From positions 121,342,639 through 121,406,638 of the forward strand of contig OV884009.1 in NCBI GenBank assembly GCA_930367205.1: DNA of 64,000 nucleotides, in the 5' to 3' direction. Below the pieces are notes generated by a model that was given only the letters and a program-made list of their open reading frames with translations, was not told where the DNA came from and ran no database searches. Positions 8,586-17,965 of this stretch are shown in pieces. Position 1 is the first letter of the stretch. Each line of letters starts with the position of its first letter. This DNA comes from Acanthosoma haemorrhoidale. Lineage: Eukaryota; Arthropoda; Insecta; Hemiptera; Acanthosomatidae. The position numbers and the translations under genes were made by a program.

Positions 8586-9658
8586 TATTTACAATGTTCC
8601 TCGCGTGTATGCTGCGAGGACACTCCAGCTCATTCCTGATCTACAACCTCCCACCCCTGGTGGAAGCTTTAACTGTTCTATGTGGACATTTCGCCGCTTC
8701 TTGGGGGGTCGTATACTCTCAATTGTCACGACGTTGTGTTCCCTAATCACGACCACTTTAAATGGGCCCTCATATCGCACCAGCTCTTTGCTCCTATTTG
8801 ACCCTAGTTTTTATAGACGATAGTCCCGATTTTAAGTTCCCCCATTCGATCCTGGACTTTGAGGTTTTCCCGTTCCACTCGTCTCGCTTTGTCCCTCGTT
8901 ATCCTTTCTCGGACTTTGTCGCATATTTTCCTCAAACCGACAGTATTACTCGCCATTTTCTCCGCCATTCCCTTGTCTGCTACCGTCTCTGCCCCATTTC
9001 TCCGTCTTTCGCACAGCCCAAAGAGGATCTCGAACGGGGAGAACCCCGTCGCGGTGTGGATCGAATGATTGTAAGCGGCCACCGCCTTCGGCATCGCCTC
9101 ATTCGCCGGCAGACCCTTTTCCGCGTGATATACCCGCAGGTGGTCGCTAAGGGTGCTGTGCAATCTTTCTATCCCTCCTCTACTCTTAGGGTGCCCTGGG
9201 GTATTAAGATGCTAAGAGACATCGAGAGTCTTCATTTCTTTTCGGATGTTGGCATTGTCGAATTCTCTGCCCCCATCCGACGAGATCCGGTCTGGTACTC
9301 CGTAAAACTGGAACCAGGTATTTAATGCCAGCATTACCGCGTCTGATGACCGATCTTGCACCGGGTGCGCCATGGCCACTTTGCTAAAGCTGTCGATTGT
9401 GGTAACCCACTTATACCCCCTCCAAGTGAAGGTATCCACTTGTAAGTCACTCAACGGTGTCTCGGCGGTGGGCGATTCTTCTTGTCGCCCCCGTGGCGGA
9501 TGTCTGTCATACTTCGTAGTGAGACAAACTGCACATGCCCCTATCATTTCTTGTATGCTCTTTTTCATTCCCCACCAAAAGTACCTCCGCCGCAACGCTT
9601 GCAACGTTTCCTGAACTCCACGGTGGTTCGTTTTTCCTTGGTGATAGGCCAGCGTCAC
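8586..9658 (-). pseudogene. B1 integrase, broken
   Basis: Integrase of B1 in three frames. 9212-9658 has the HHCC finger (YHQGKTNH ... CAVC), the first catalytic Asp (QVDTFTW) and the second (SSDGGREFD). It ends at a TAG where B2 has Trp (TGG). 8804-9163 continues with the region after the catalytic Glu and ends early at YKN, because a T run has five T where B2 has six. 8589-8780 is the C-terminal RYEGPFKV part, with a further frame change near the end. The one-base deletion and altered C-terminus are shared with B3; the nonsense codon is not. Confidence 0.85.
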
Positions 9659-11526
9659 TTCCGGTTGGTTGGCCAGCGGAGAAACTGTTGGTTTTCCCCG
9701 GATGGTTCCCCTTCTTCCAATGCATTTACAGTAATGGCTCTGGACAGCCAGTCTGCCACTACGTTCTCTTTCCCGGGTTTATATATGATCTCCATATTGT
9801 ACTGGGACAAAACCTCTTTCCACCTTGTGACCCGCGCCGAGGACTCCTTTAACTTTCCTACCCATTGTAGGGGTCTGTGGTCGGTGTGAACACGGAATTT
9901 TCTGCTGAAGACATATGGGCGGAAATGGTCTATAGCCCAGACGATACCTAGGAGCTCTCTCTCTAGAGCACTATACCGCGCTTCCGTTTCTGTGAGCCGT
10001 CGACTAGCGTACGCCACCGGGCGCTCCCCACCGTCTCTCTCCTGCGACAACACTGCCCCCAGTGCGTATTCGCTGGCATCAGTGGTGATTGTGAAGGGAT
10101 GTTGGAAATCGGGAAATGCTAATATTGGTTCCTCTTGTAAGCTAGACATACATTTCCGGATGTTCTGCTCCATGATTGGGGTAATTACCACCCTCGCTCC
10201 CTTTCGCAGTAAATTATTAATAGGCACCAGGTATGCCGCCATGTCCGGCACAAATCTTCTGTAATAATTAAGCGTCCCCAGAAGTCGACGGATCCCCTTT
10301 ACATCTGTGGGCACCACCATCCTTCTAATCGCCTCGACCTTCGTAGAGTCTGGCTTAACCCCCTCCTGTGAGATGGTGTGGCCCAAAAAATTGATTTTTT
10401 TCTTCCCCAACAGAGACTTCTCCATGGACAATTTTAATCCGAATTCGCGGACTCTTTGAAATACACTTCTTAGGTGCTCTGCCTCCGTTCTGCTGAAAAC
10501 TAACAGATCGTCCATGTAGACCTGGCATACCGCTTCGTCTATTCCACTCAAAAATTCATCCATTAGGCGTTGAAAGGTAATCGGGGCGTTTTTCAGTCCA
10601 AATGGCATCCTGCTAAATTGATAATGCCCCCTCTCAAATCTAAAGGCCGTTTTGTCTTGGTCGTTCGCACTCATCTTGATCTGGTGATAGCCTGCCTTTA
10701 GATCTAGGGTACTAAATATTGTCGCCCCGTTCAATCTGTCTAATATGTCCTCAAATCGGGGAATAGGATACTTCTCGTCCGTCGTGTTCTCGTTTAACTT
10801 CCGATAATCGATAACTACCCTGTATTTCTCCGTCTCGTCCCCAGGTCTATTTTTCTTCCTCACTGCCCATAGAGGACTGTTATATGGCGAAGTGCTATCA
10901 ATTATAATCCCTTGCCGTTTGAGACTCTCTAGCTCCTCTCTAATATGCCTACGTAGCGCCTGCGGATATCGTCTCTCTTTCACGTATGTCACGCGTTCTT
11001 TCTTTAACTGGATCTCGTGGACCGTCTTCCCAGTCGCTCCTAGCGTGTCTCCCTCTACGTAAAAAATATCCTCAAACTCCCTCTGTAGGGCTTCCCTCCA
11101 GCCCTCTATTTTATTAACCGCCCCTATCCGCGCTCTTCCGTCCCATATAGCCCCTTGACATTTATATTCCACTTTCCCCAACTTAATGTTCCATTTTTCC
11201 CCGATATTCTCCACACGCGCGCCTACCTTCCCCAACATGTCGCACCCAACTATCACCTGGTACTCCCGCGGCATGTTTCCTACGATATGTATCTTTAGAT
11301 CTCCCCCTTTCTTCGCCCACCTATTTAGCCCTATGACTAACTCTCCCACTACCTCGCAAGGGCCTTCCAGGGTGATTAAACTACAATCACATACCTGAAT
11401 CCCGAGTGCCCTCTCTCCGCCATACAGCCTCTCCAGCGCTCCGCGGGACATGATGGTGTTGGTGCTTCCCGTGTCCACCAGACACATCTCTCCTCCTTTG
11501 ACCCTAATTATTGGCAACGCACACAT
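9655..11526 (-). pseudogene. B1 protease-RT-RNase H, internally deleted Pol
   Basis: A 623-codon open frame with protease LVDTGSTN, RT (IDYRKLN, LDLKAGYHQIKM, YMDD) and RNase H (TTDASEYA, TDHRPLQW, VADWLSRA). After RNase H it reads briefly into filler and stops. B2 has about 440 bp more (roughly 14130-14572), linking to the integrase finger; here that is replaced by about 15 bp including GGTTGGTTGGCCAGC. Three codons are missing after TEAEH (9 bp absent). Both lesions recur in B3. Confidence 0.88.
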
Positions 11527-11583
11527 CCTCTCCCGAATTCCATTACATCTCAGGATGCGGTCACCTCTCTGCCGACACGCTCC

Positions 11584-12580
11584 TCAGGCTTCATCACGTT
11601 GCTCCCATCTACGTGACTCGACCTTCTGCCCTGTCTGTCTCCTGTTTCTGCTGCGCCTCGCTTCTTCTCCTTCAGTTCCCGAAGTCCCTGATGACTCATC
11701 TTCTGATGATCCACTCTCCCCATGTGTCATGCTCCGTCTCTCTCTTACTTCTTGAGTGTTTACCTCCATCGGTTCTGGTCGTTGGTATTCTCTCCTCCGG
11801 AAGATATACGGGCAATGCCTCGCGATGTGTCCTTCCTCGCCACACTCAAAACATTTCGTTCGAGGACACTGTGCCACTAAATCTCCTGCCTTCCTACATC
11901 CGTGGCATTTTCTTTCTTCCCTGGGCGGGGCATACCTCGGTCTCGTTCCTCTGAATCTTCTTTCTCCTGTCGTTCCCTTGTCTCTGCCAATAACGGACGT
12001 TTCTAGTCTCCTCCAGGTTGGTTTCAGGGTCCGGGTTCTTTTGTATGCAACTCGGCTCCACTCATTGTCGACGTCTTGCACCCTCACCTCTTCCTCCTTG
12101 GCACTAGTGTCGATCATTGATTGTGCACACTCCGAGAACGAGCGCTCATCAGAGAATCCTTCCTTTCTTCCTGTCTCCTTGGCCAGTTGCACTTTTAGAA
12201 TTGTGGATAAGAATCCCATTCTACCCTCCACCTCTTCTACACTAATCGACTCTCTCATCTTCTCCGTTATCTTATTGAAACGGACTACTAACCCCGCGGC
12301 ATATTGCCCGTTACTTTGTCTTGGGGACTTTGTCTCCCTAAACATTTGGAATATGTCCTCCTCGGGAGTCCATCGTCCTCCTCCGAACGCCTTCTTCAAT
12401 CTCATCTTAATTACTTCCCACGGGGTTTCTTCATCTGCCTGAATTTGATTCAGTATACTTCTCTTGACCCGACATATCAGGGCCGCCTTCAACGATTCCG
12501 CGTCTCTGGGATCTATTAAATTTTCTTCTACTTTGGCTCCAATTAAAGCTGTGAGACGGTCTCCTCCTTTTAGGAAATGG
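11584..12580 (-). pseudogene. B1 Gag, N-terminally truncated
   Basis: Gag from the HFLKGGDRL block to the C-terminus, with two CCHC knuckles (CHGCRKAGDLVAQC and CFECGEEGHIARHC) and an acidic/Ser-rich tail. The first knuckle has Asp where B2 has its zinc-binding His. The 5' part is cut at 12580 and runs into TA repeats, so the apparent start is not native. It ends with the in-frame UGA found throughout the family. Confidence 0.88.
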
Positions 12581-12609
12581 TATATATATATATATATCAT
12601 ATATATATA
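12581..12609. repeat. (TA)n tract between B1 and B2
   Basis: TATATA... with one C interruption. It separates the truncated gag of B1 from the AGTTAATG end of B2 and supplies the TATA target duplication of B2. Confidence 0.9.
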
Positions 12610-12789
12610 AGTTAATGTTTATTGAATTACAAGCTAAGAAAGGTTGGTAATAAGAACACGTAGAACGTTATAACAAGACTACTTTATTTAGACCAAGATA
12701 CCTCTATCTATAGGTATTACCTGTAAACATATACAGATAACATATGTTTGGGGATCAAGGCTGGGCACTAGCGGCGCCTGGACTTAACT
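12610..12789 (-). repeat. B2 3' LTR
   Basis: 180 bp, AGTTAATG...GACTTAACT on the plus strand, with inverted AGTTAA/TTAACT ends of errantivirus type. It contains AATAAA signals on the minus strand (CTAAATAAAG and TCAATAAACA). Identical by eye to 17764-17943. Confidence 0.95.
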
Positions 12790-13096
12790 CCCCCCCACCA
12801 GTTTACGAACACCCATTCGCAAACTTTGAAGTCCAACACTCGGACGTCTTAGTCCATTCAAATAATGCTCCGCTAATGTTACAAAGGAGCAAAGGCCAGC
12901 CCCGCCCATACACAGCCTGTAATCCCTCACATTAAGCTCTAATCCTATAAAACGTAAAAACCAACTGTCACTTGTAAACAAAAAACATAAAAGAAAACTT
13001 TGACTTTTAAAAAAAAACAATACTTCTGTGGGAAAAATCACATAACTATAACTATTTACAATGTTCCTTGCGTGTATGCTGCGAGGACACTCCAGC
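12790..13096 (-). other. B2 3' non-coding region with polypurine tract
   Basis: Between the pol stop and the 3' LTR. The minus strand ends GGTGGGGGGG directly at the LTR, the likely polypurine tract. An 85-codon frame (12784-13041) starts with a hydrophobic stretch and stops inside the LTR. It has no recognisable domain and is probably fortuitous. There is no env-like sequence. Confidence 0.7.
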
Positions 13097-16000
13097 TCAT
13101 TCCTGATCTACAACCTCCCCCCCAGGTGGAAGCTTTAACTGTTCTATGTGGACATTTCGCCGCTTCTTAGGGGGTCGTATACTCTCAATTGTCACGACGT
13201 TGTGTTCCCTAATCACGACCACTTTAAATGGGCCCTCATATCGCACCAGCTCTTTGCTCCTATTTGACCCTAGTTTTTTATAGACGATAGTCCCGATTTT
13301 AAGTTCCCCCATTCGATCCCGGACTTTGAGGTTTTCCCGTTCCACTCGTCTCGCTTTGTCCCTCGTTATCCTTTCTCTGACTTTGTCGCATATTTTCCTC
13401 AAAGCGACAGTATTACTTGCCATTTTCTCCGCCATTCCCTTGTCTGCTACCGTCTCTGCCCCATTTCTCCGTCTTTCGCGCAGCCCAAAGAGGATCTCGA
13501 ACGGGGAGAACCCCGTCGCGGTGTGGATCGAATGATTGTAAGCGGCCACCGCCTTCGGCATTGCCTCATTCGCCGGCAGACCCTTTTCCGCGTGATATAC
13601 CCGCAGGTGGTCACTCAGGGTGCTGTGCAATCTTTCTATCCCTCCTCTACTCTTAGGGTGCCCTGGGGTATTAAGATGCCAAGAGACATCGAGAGTCTTC
13701 ATTTCTTTTCGGATGTTGGCATTGTCAAATTCTCTGCCCCCATCCGACGCGATCCGGTCTGGTACTCCGTAAAACTGGAACCAGGTATTTAATGCCAGCA
13801 TTACCGCGTCTGATGACCGATCTTGCACCGGGTGCGCCATGGCCACTTTGCTAAAGCTGTCGATTGTGGTAACCCACTTATACCCCCTCCAAGTGAAGGT
13901 ATCCACTTGTAAGTCACTCAACGGTGTCTCGGCGGTGGGCGATTCTTCTTGTCGCCCCCGTGGCGGATGTCTGTCATACTTCGTAGTGAGACAAACTGCA
14001 CATGCCCCTATCATTTCTTGTATGCTCTTTTTCATTCCCCACCAAAAGTACCTCCGCCGCAACGCTTGCAACGTTTCCTGAACTCCACGGTGGTTCGTTT
14101 TTCCTTGGTGATAGGCCAGCGTCACTTCCAGCTGCTGTTCTCTGTCTTTGAGTGTCTCCACCATCGACGTGCACCGAATAAATATCCTATCCACTCCAAG
14201 TTGTTCCGTTCGCCAGAGTCTACGAATTTTCTCCCAAATAGTGGCATTCCCTACAAATACATGATGGGTCTTTCCGGGTTCCGAGGCATCTTTCAATGCA
14301 CGGCAAATTTGGTGGTTCCTAACCCCTGGTGGCGACCAAATCGTCGCGATTTTACTTCTCCCATAACTGTCATATGCGATCTGCAGCCGCCCTGAGGTCT
14401 TGGATTTCCAAATGATCTGCCGTCTTTTGTCGTTCACGATCCCTTCTGTTACTTCCATTTCAACAGGTCTTTCGGCGGCGGAACCTTCCTCTTCAAGGGT
14501 TTCCTCACCTTCGCTATCTCCTCGCGTACCGAGGCTTCCATCCTCCCCGGGTGTCCATTCCCGGAGAAACTGTTGGATTTCCCCGGATGGTTCCCCTTCT
14601 TCCAATGCATTCACAGTAATGGCTCTGGACAGCCAGTCTGCCACTACGTTCTCTTTCCCGGGTTTATATATGATCTCCATATTGTACTGGGACAAAAACT
14701 CTTTCCACCTCGTGACCCGCGCCGAGGACTCCTTTAACTTTCCTACCCATTGTAGGGGTCTGTGGTCGGTGTGAACACGGAATTTTCTGCCGAAGACATA
14801 TGGGCGGAAATGGTCTATAGCCCAGACGATACCTAGGAGCTCTCTCTCTAGAGCACTATACCGCGCTTCCGTTTCTGTGAGCCGTCGACTAGCGTACGCC
14901 ACCGGGCGCTCCCCACCGTCTCTCTCCTGCGACAACACTGCCCCCAGTGCGTATTCGCTGGCATCAGTGGTGATTGTGAAGGGATGTTGGAAGTCGGGAA
15001 ATGCTAATATCGGTTCCTCTTGTAAGCTAGACATACATTTCCGGATGTTCTGCTCCATGATTGGGGTAATTACCACCCTCGCTCCCTTTCGCAGTAAATT
15101 ATTAATAGGCACCAGGTATGCCGCCATGTCCGGCACAAATCTTCTGTAATAATTAAGCGTCCCCAGAAGTCGACGGATCCCCTTTACATCTGTGGGCACC
15201 ACCATCCTTCTAATGGCCTCGACCTTCGTAGAGTCTGGCTTAACCCCCTCCTGTGAGATAGTGTGGCCCAAAAAATTGATTTTTTTCTTCCCCAACAGAG
15301 ACTTCTCCATGGACAATTTTAATCCGAATTCGCGGACTCTTTGAAATACACTTCTTAGGTGCTCAACGTGCTCTGCCTCCGTTCTGCTGAAAACTAACAG
15401 ATCGTCCATGTAGACCTGGCATACCGCTTCGTCTATTCCCCTCAAAAATTCATCCATTAGGCGTTGAAAGGTAATCGGGGCGTTTTTCAGTCCAAATGGC
15501 ATCCTGGTAAATTGATAATGCCCCCTCTCAAATGTAAAGGCCGTTTTGTCTTGGTCGTTCGCACTCATCTTGATCTGGTGATAGCCTGCCTTTAGATCTA
15601 GGGTACTAAATATTGTCGCCCCGTTCAATCTGTCTAATATGTCCTCAAATCGGGGAATAGGATACTTCTCATCCGTCGTGTTCTCGTTTAACTTCCGATA
15701 ATCGATAACTACCCTGTATTTCTCCGTCTCGTCCCCAGGTCTATTTTTCTTCCTCACTGCCCATAGAGGACTGTTATATGGTGAAGTGCTATCAATTATA
15801 ATCCCTTGCCGTTTGAGACTCTCTAGCTCCTCTCTAATATGCCTACGTAGTGCCTGCGGATATCGTCTCTCTTTCACGTATGTGACGCGTTCTTTCTTTA
15901 ACTGGATCTCGTGGACCGTCTTCCCAGTCGCTCCTAGCGTGTCTCCCTCTACGTAAAAAATATCCTCAAACTCCCTCTGTAGGCCTTCCCTCCAGCCCTC

Positions 16001-16420
16001 TATTTTATTAACCGCCCCTATCCGCGCTCTTCCGTCCCATATAGTCCCTTGACATTTATATTCCACTTTGCCCAACTTAATGTTCCATTTTTCCCCGATA
16101 TTCTCCACACGCGCACCTACCTTCCCCAACATGTCGCACCCAACTATCACCTGGTACTCCCGCGGCATGTTTCCTACGATATGTATCTTTAGATCTCCCC
16201 CTTTCTTCGCCCACCTATTTAGCCCTATGACTAACTCTCCCACTACCTCGCAAGGGCCTCCCAGGGTGATTAAACTACAATTACATACCTGAATCTGGAG
16301 TGCCCTCTCTCCACCATACAGCCTCTCCAGCGCTCCGCGGGACATGATGGTGTTGGTGCTTCCCGTGTCCACCAGACACATCTCTCCTCCTTTGACCCTA
16401 ATTATTGGCAACGCACACAT
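13097..16420 (-). CDS. pol: B2 Pol (protease-RT-RNase H-integrase)
   Basis: 1107 codons from the first ATG after the gag stop, in the same frame as gag. Protease LVDTGSTN has its Asp near residue 18. RT has IDYRKLN near 238, LDLKAGYHQIKM, and catalytic YMDD near 337-340. RNase H has TTDASEY near 486, the ERELLGIVW block and TDHRPLQW. Integrase has an HHCC finger (YHQGKTNH near 770, CAVC), then Asp in QVDTFTW (about 838), Asp in ASDGGREF (about 893) and Glu in GIERLHSTL exactly 36 residues later (D,D-35-E). The C-terminus has the VRYEGPFKV ... VHIEQLKLPP module and no chromodomain. All catalytic residues are present. It is probably made as Gag-Pol by UGA readthrough; independent initiation at 16420 is the alternative. 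Confidence 0.93.
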   Translation of the reverse strand: MCALPIIRVKGGEMCLVDTGSTNTIMSRGALERLYGGERALQIQVCNCSLITLGGPCEVVGELVIGLNRWAKKGGDLKIHIVGNMPREYQVIVGCDMLGKVGARVENIGEKWNIKLGKVEYKCQGTIWDGRARIGAVNKIEGWREGLQREFEDIFYVEGDTLGATGKTVHEIQLKKERVTYVKERRYPQALRRHIREELESLKRQGIIIDSTSPYNSPLWAVRKKNRPGDETEKYRVVIDYRKLNENTTDEKYPIPRFEDILDRLNGATIFSTLDLKAGYHQIKMSANDQDKTAFTFERGHYQFTRMPFGLKNAPITFQRLMDEFLRGIDEAVCQVYMDDLLVFSRTEAEHVEHLRSVFQRVREFGLKLSMEKSLLGKKKINFLGHTISQEGVKPDSTKVEAIRRMVVPTDVKGIRRLLGTLNYYRRFVPDMAAYLVPINNLLRKGARVVITPIMEQNIRKCMSSLQEEPILAFPDFQHPFTITTDASEYALGAVLSQERDGGERPVAYASRRLTETEARYSALERELLGIVWAIDHFRPYVFGRKFRVHTDHRPLQWVGKLKESSARVTRWKEFLSQYNMEIIYKPGKENVVADWLSRAITVNALEEGEPSGEIQQFLREWTPGEDGSLGTRGDSEGEETLEEEGSAAERPVEMEVTEGIVNDKRRQIIWKSKTSGRLQIAYDSYGRSKIATIWSPPGVRNHQICRALKDASEPGKTHHVFVGNATIWEKIRRLWRTEQLGVDRIFIRCTSMVETLKDREQQLEVTLAYHQGKTNHRGVQETLQALRRRYFWWGMKKSIQEMIGACAVCLTTKYDRHPPRGRQEESPTAETPLSDLQVDTFTWRGYKWVTTIDSFSKVAMAHPVQDRSSDAVMLALNTWFQFYGVPDRIASDGGREFDNANIRKEMKTLDVSWHLNTPGHPKSRGGIERLHSTLSDHLRVYHAEKGLPANEAMPKAVAAYNHSIHTATGFSPFEILFGLRERRRNGAETVADKGMAEKMASNTVALRKICDKVRERITRDKARRVERENLKVRDRMGELKIGTIVYKKLGSNRSKELVRYEGPFKVVVIREHNVVTIESIRPPKKRRNVHIEQLKLPPGGEVVDQE

Positions 16421-16477
16421 CCTCTCCCGAATTGCATTACATCTCAGGATGCGGTCGCCTCTCTGCCGACACGCTCC

Positions 16478-16480
16478 TCA
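16478..16480 (-). promoter_or_regulatory. Single in-frame UGA between gag and pol (candidate readthrough stop)
   Basis: Minus-strand context GCC UGA GGA GCG UGU CGG. The next 19 codons are all sense and lead to the first pol ATG at 16420, so gag and pol are one frame with one stop. The same layout and spacing occur in D (33498-33500), and B1 (11584-11586) and B3 (23659-23661) keep it. Gammaretroviruses make Gag-Pol by stop readthrough; use of that mechanism here is inferred. Confidence 0.75.
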
Positions 16481-17668
16481 GGCTTCATCACGTTGCTCCC
16501 ATCTACGTGACTCGACCTTCTGCCCTGTCTGTCTCCTGTTTCTGCTGCGCCTCGCTTCTTCTCCTTCAGTTCCCGAAGTCCCTGATGACTCATCTTCTGA
16601 TGATCCACTCTCCCCATGTGTCATGCTCCGTCTCTCTCTTACTTCTTGAGTGTTTACCTCCATTGGTTCTGGTCGTTGGTATTCTCTCCTCCGGAAGATA
16701 TACGGGCAATGCCTCGCGATGTGTCCTTCTTCGCCACACTCAAAACATTTTGTTCGAGGACACTGTGCCACTAAATGTCCTGCCTTCCTACATCCGTGGC
16801 ATTTTCTTTCTTCCCTGGGCGGGGCATACCTCGGTCTCGTTCCTCTAAATCTTCTTTCTCCTGTCGTTCCCTTGTCTCTGCCAATAACGGACGTTTCTGG
16901 TCTCCTCCAGGTTGGTTTCAGGGTCCGGGTTCTTTTGTATGCAACTCGGCTCCACTCATTGTCGACGTCTTGCACCCTCACTTCTTCCTCCTTGGCACTA
17001 GTGTCGATCATTGATTGTGCACACTCCGAGAACGAGCGCTCATCAGAGAATCCTTCCTTTCTTCCTGTCTCCTTGGCCAGTTGCACTTTTAGAATTGTGG
17101 ATAAGAATCCCATTCTACCCTCCACCTCTTCTACGCTAATCGACTCTCTCATCTTCTCCGTTATCTTATTGAAACGGACTACTAACCCCGCAGCATATTG
17201 CCCGTTACTTTGTCTTGGGGACTTTGTCTCCCTAAACATTTGGAATATGTCCTCCTCGGGAGTCCATCGTCCTCCTCCGTACGCCTTCTTCAATCTCATC
17301 TTAATTAATTCCCACGGGGTTTCTTCATCTGCCTGAATTTGATTCAGTATACTTCTCTTGACCCGACATATCAGGGCCGCCTTCAACGATTCCGCGTCTC
17401 TGGGATCTATTAAATTTTCTTCTGCTTTAGCTCCAATTAAAGCTGTGAGACGGTCTCCTCCTTTTAGGAAATGGTTCAGCTCACCCAGTTCCCCAGTGAA
17501 TCTCTCCAGCTCCGCAACAGCCTTCCTCAGATCCTGGGTATTCATCGCTTTTACCCTCATCAGCGCGAGCGCCGTGGCATGAACTTCTGGCATAGTTCCC
17601 ACTCTTCTAATATCTGCTCCCTCTACGAGATTCAAGACGGGCTGTCTCAAAATTCCTCCTTCAGTCAT
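16478..17668 (-). CDS. gag: B2 Gag
   Basis: 396 codons from ATG at 17668 (MTEGGILRQPV), 79 nt inside the PBS. The N-terminal and middle parts (about residues 25-230) are a helical capsid-like region with the family signatures GELNHFLKGGDRL, IQADEETPWE and RWTPEEDIFQMF. Two CCHC zinc knuckles follow near residues 288-319 (CHGCRKAGHLVAQC and CFECGEEGHIARHC), then an acidic Ser/Glu-rich tail. It would form the virus-like particle and bind genomic RNA. The stop is the UGA described at 16478. No lesion was found. Confidence 0.92.
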   Translation of the reverse strand: MTEGGILRQPVLNLVEGADIRRVGTMPEVHATALALMRVKAMNTQDLRKAVAELERFTGELGELNHFLKGGDRLTALIGAKAEENLIDPRDAESLKAALICRVKRSILNQIQADEETPWELIKMRLKKAYGGGRWTPEEDIFQMFRETKSPRQSNGQYAAGLVVRFNKITEKMRESISVEEVEGRMGFLSTILKVQLAKETGRKEGFSDERSFSECAQSMIDTSAKEEEVRVQDVDNEWSRVAYKRTRTLKPTWRRPETSVIGRDKGTTGERRFRGTRPRYAPPREERKCHGCRKAGHLVAQCPRTKCFECGEEGHIARHCPYIFRRREYQRPEPMEVNTQEVRERRSMTHGESGSSEDESSGTSGTEGEEARRSRNRRQTGQKVESRRWEQRDEA

Positions 17669-17746
17669 CTTCTCTCTTTCGCGTATAGAAGAAAAAAAAA
17701 CAAAAAAAAATTACGCTCGCACTCGATAACTCTCTTTCTCCACGGT

Positions 17747-17764
17747 TCACGGGTTTCGGCACCA
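17747..17764 (-). other. B2 primer-binding site, tRNA-Phe type
   Basis: On the minus strand the LTR end is followed by TGGTGCCGAAACCCGTGA. This matches, with one mismatch, the complement of the 3' end of metazoan tRNA-Phe (TCCCGGGTTTCGGCA plus CCA). Element D has the perfect form. The tRNA identity is from knowledge of the tRNA sequence. Confidence 0.75.
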
Positions 17765-17943
17765 GTTAATGTTTATTGAATTACAAGCTAAGAAAGGTTG
17801 GTAATAAGAACACGTAGAACGTTATAACAAGACTACTTTATTTAGACCAAGATACCTCTATCTATAGGTATTACCTGTAAACATATACAGATAACATATG
17901 TTTGGGGATCAAGGCTGGGCACTAGCGGCGCCTGGACTTAACT
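17764..17943 (-). repeat. B2 5' LTR
   Basis: 180 bp, identical by eye to 12610-12789, followed on the right by (TA)n. Confidence 0.95.
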
Positions 17944-17965
17944 TATATATATATATATATATATA
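17944..17965. repeat. (TA)n tract between B2 and solo LTR F
   Basis: Uninterrupted TA dinucleotides flanked by TTAACT on the left and AGTTAAG on the right. Confidence 0.9.

Larger units (their letters stand above)
1081..12580 (-). mobile_element. B1: 5'-truncated short-LTR Ty3/gypsy element, interrupted by element A
   Basis: Minus-strand member of the B family. Reading 5' to 3' it has a gag truncated at 12580, PR-RT-RNase H (9655-11526), a broken integrase, a 3' non-coding stretch with a polypurine tract, and a 3' LTR split by element A (1081-1133 and 8195-8321; 53 + 127 = 180 bp, the B2 LTR length). Compared with B2 it has lost about 440 bp between RNase H and integrase, 9 bp in RT and 1 nt in integrase, and it carries an integrase nonsense codon. 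The 5' LTR, PBS and gag start are missing. The break at 12580 abuts a (TA)n tract and B2. It cannot encode a working Pol. Confidence 0.85.
12610..17943 (-). mobile_element. B2: intact autonomous-looking short-LTR Ty3/gypsy element
   Basis: A 5334-bp minus-strand element with two 180-bp LTRs that I find identical, a tRNA-Phe-type PBS, a polypurine tract, an intact gag and an intact pol separated only by one in-frame UGA, and no env. Both flanks are (TA)n, consistent with a TATA target duplication. No inactivating change was found. It is the reference copy for reading the lesions of B1 and B3. Identical LTRs imply very recent integration, so activity in this lineage is plausible. Confidence 0.93.

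Noticed and set aside
11511..12442. Long plus-strand open frames (147 and 228 codons) opposite gag of B1, repeated at 16405-17336 and on the minus strand at 22803-23734
   Set aside because: They are exact mirrors of the gag coding strand in each copy, with no domain or start context; shadows of gag codon usage.
13097..13250. Chromodomain at the B2 integrase C-terminus
   Set aside because: The C-terminus is a short GPF-type module followed directly by the stop; no aromatic-cage chromodomain pattern.
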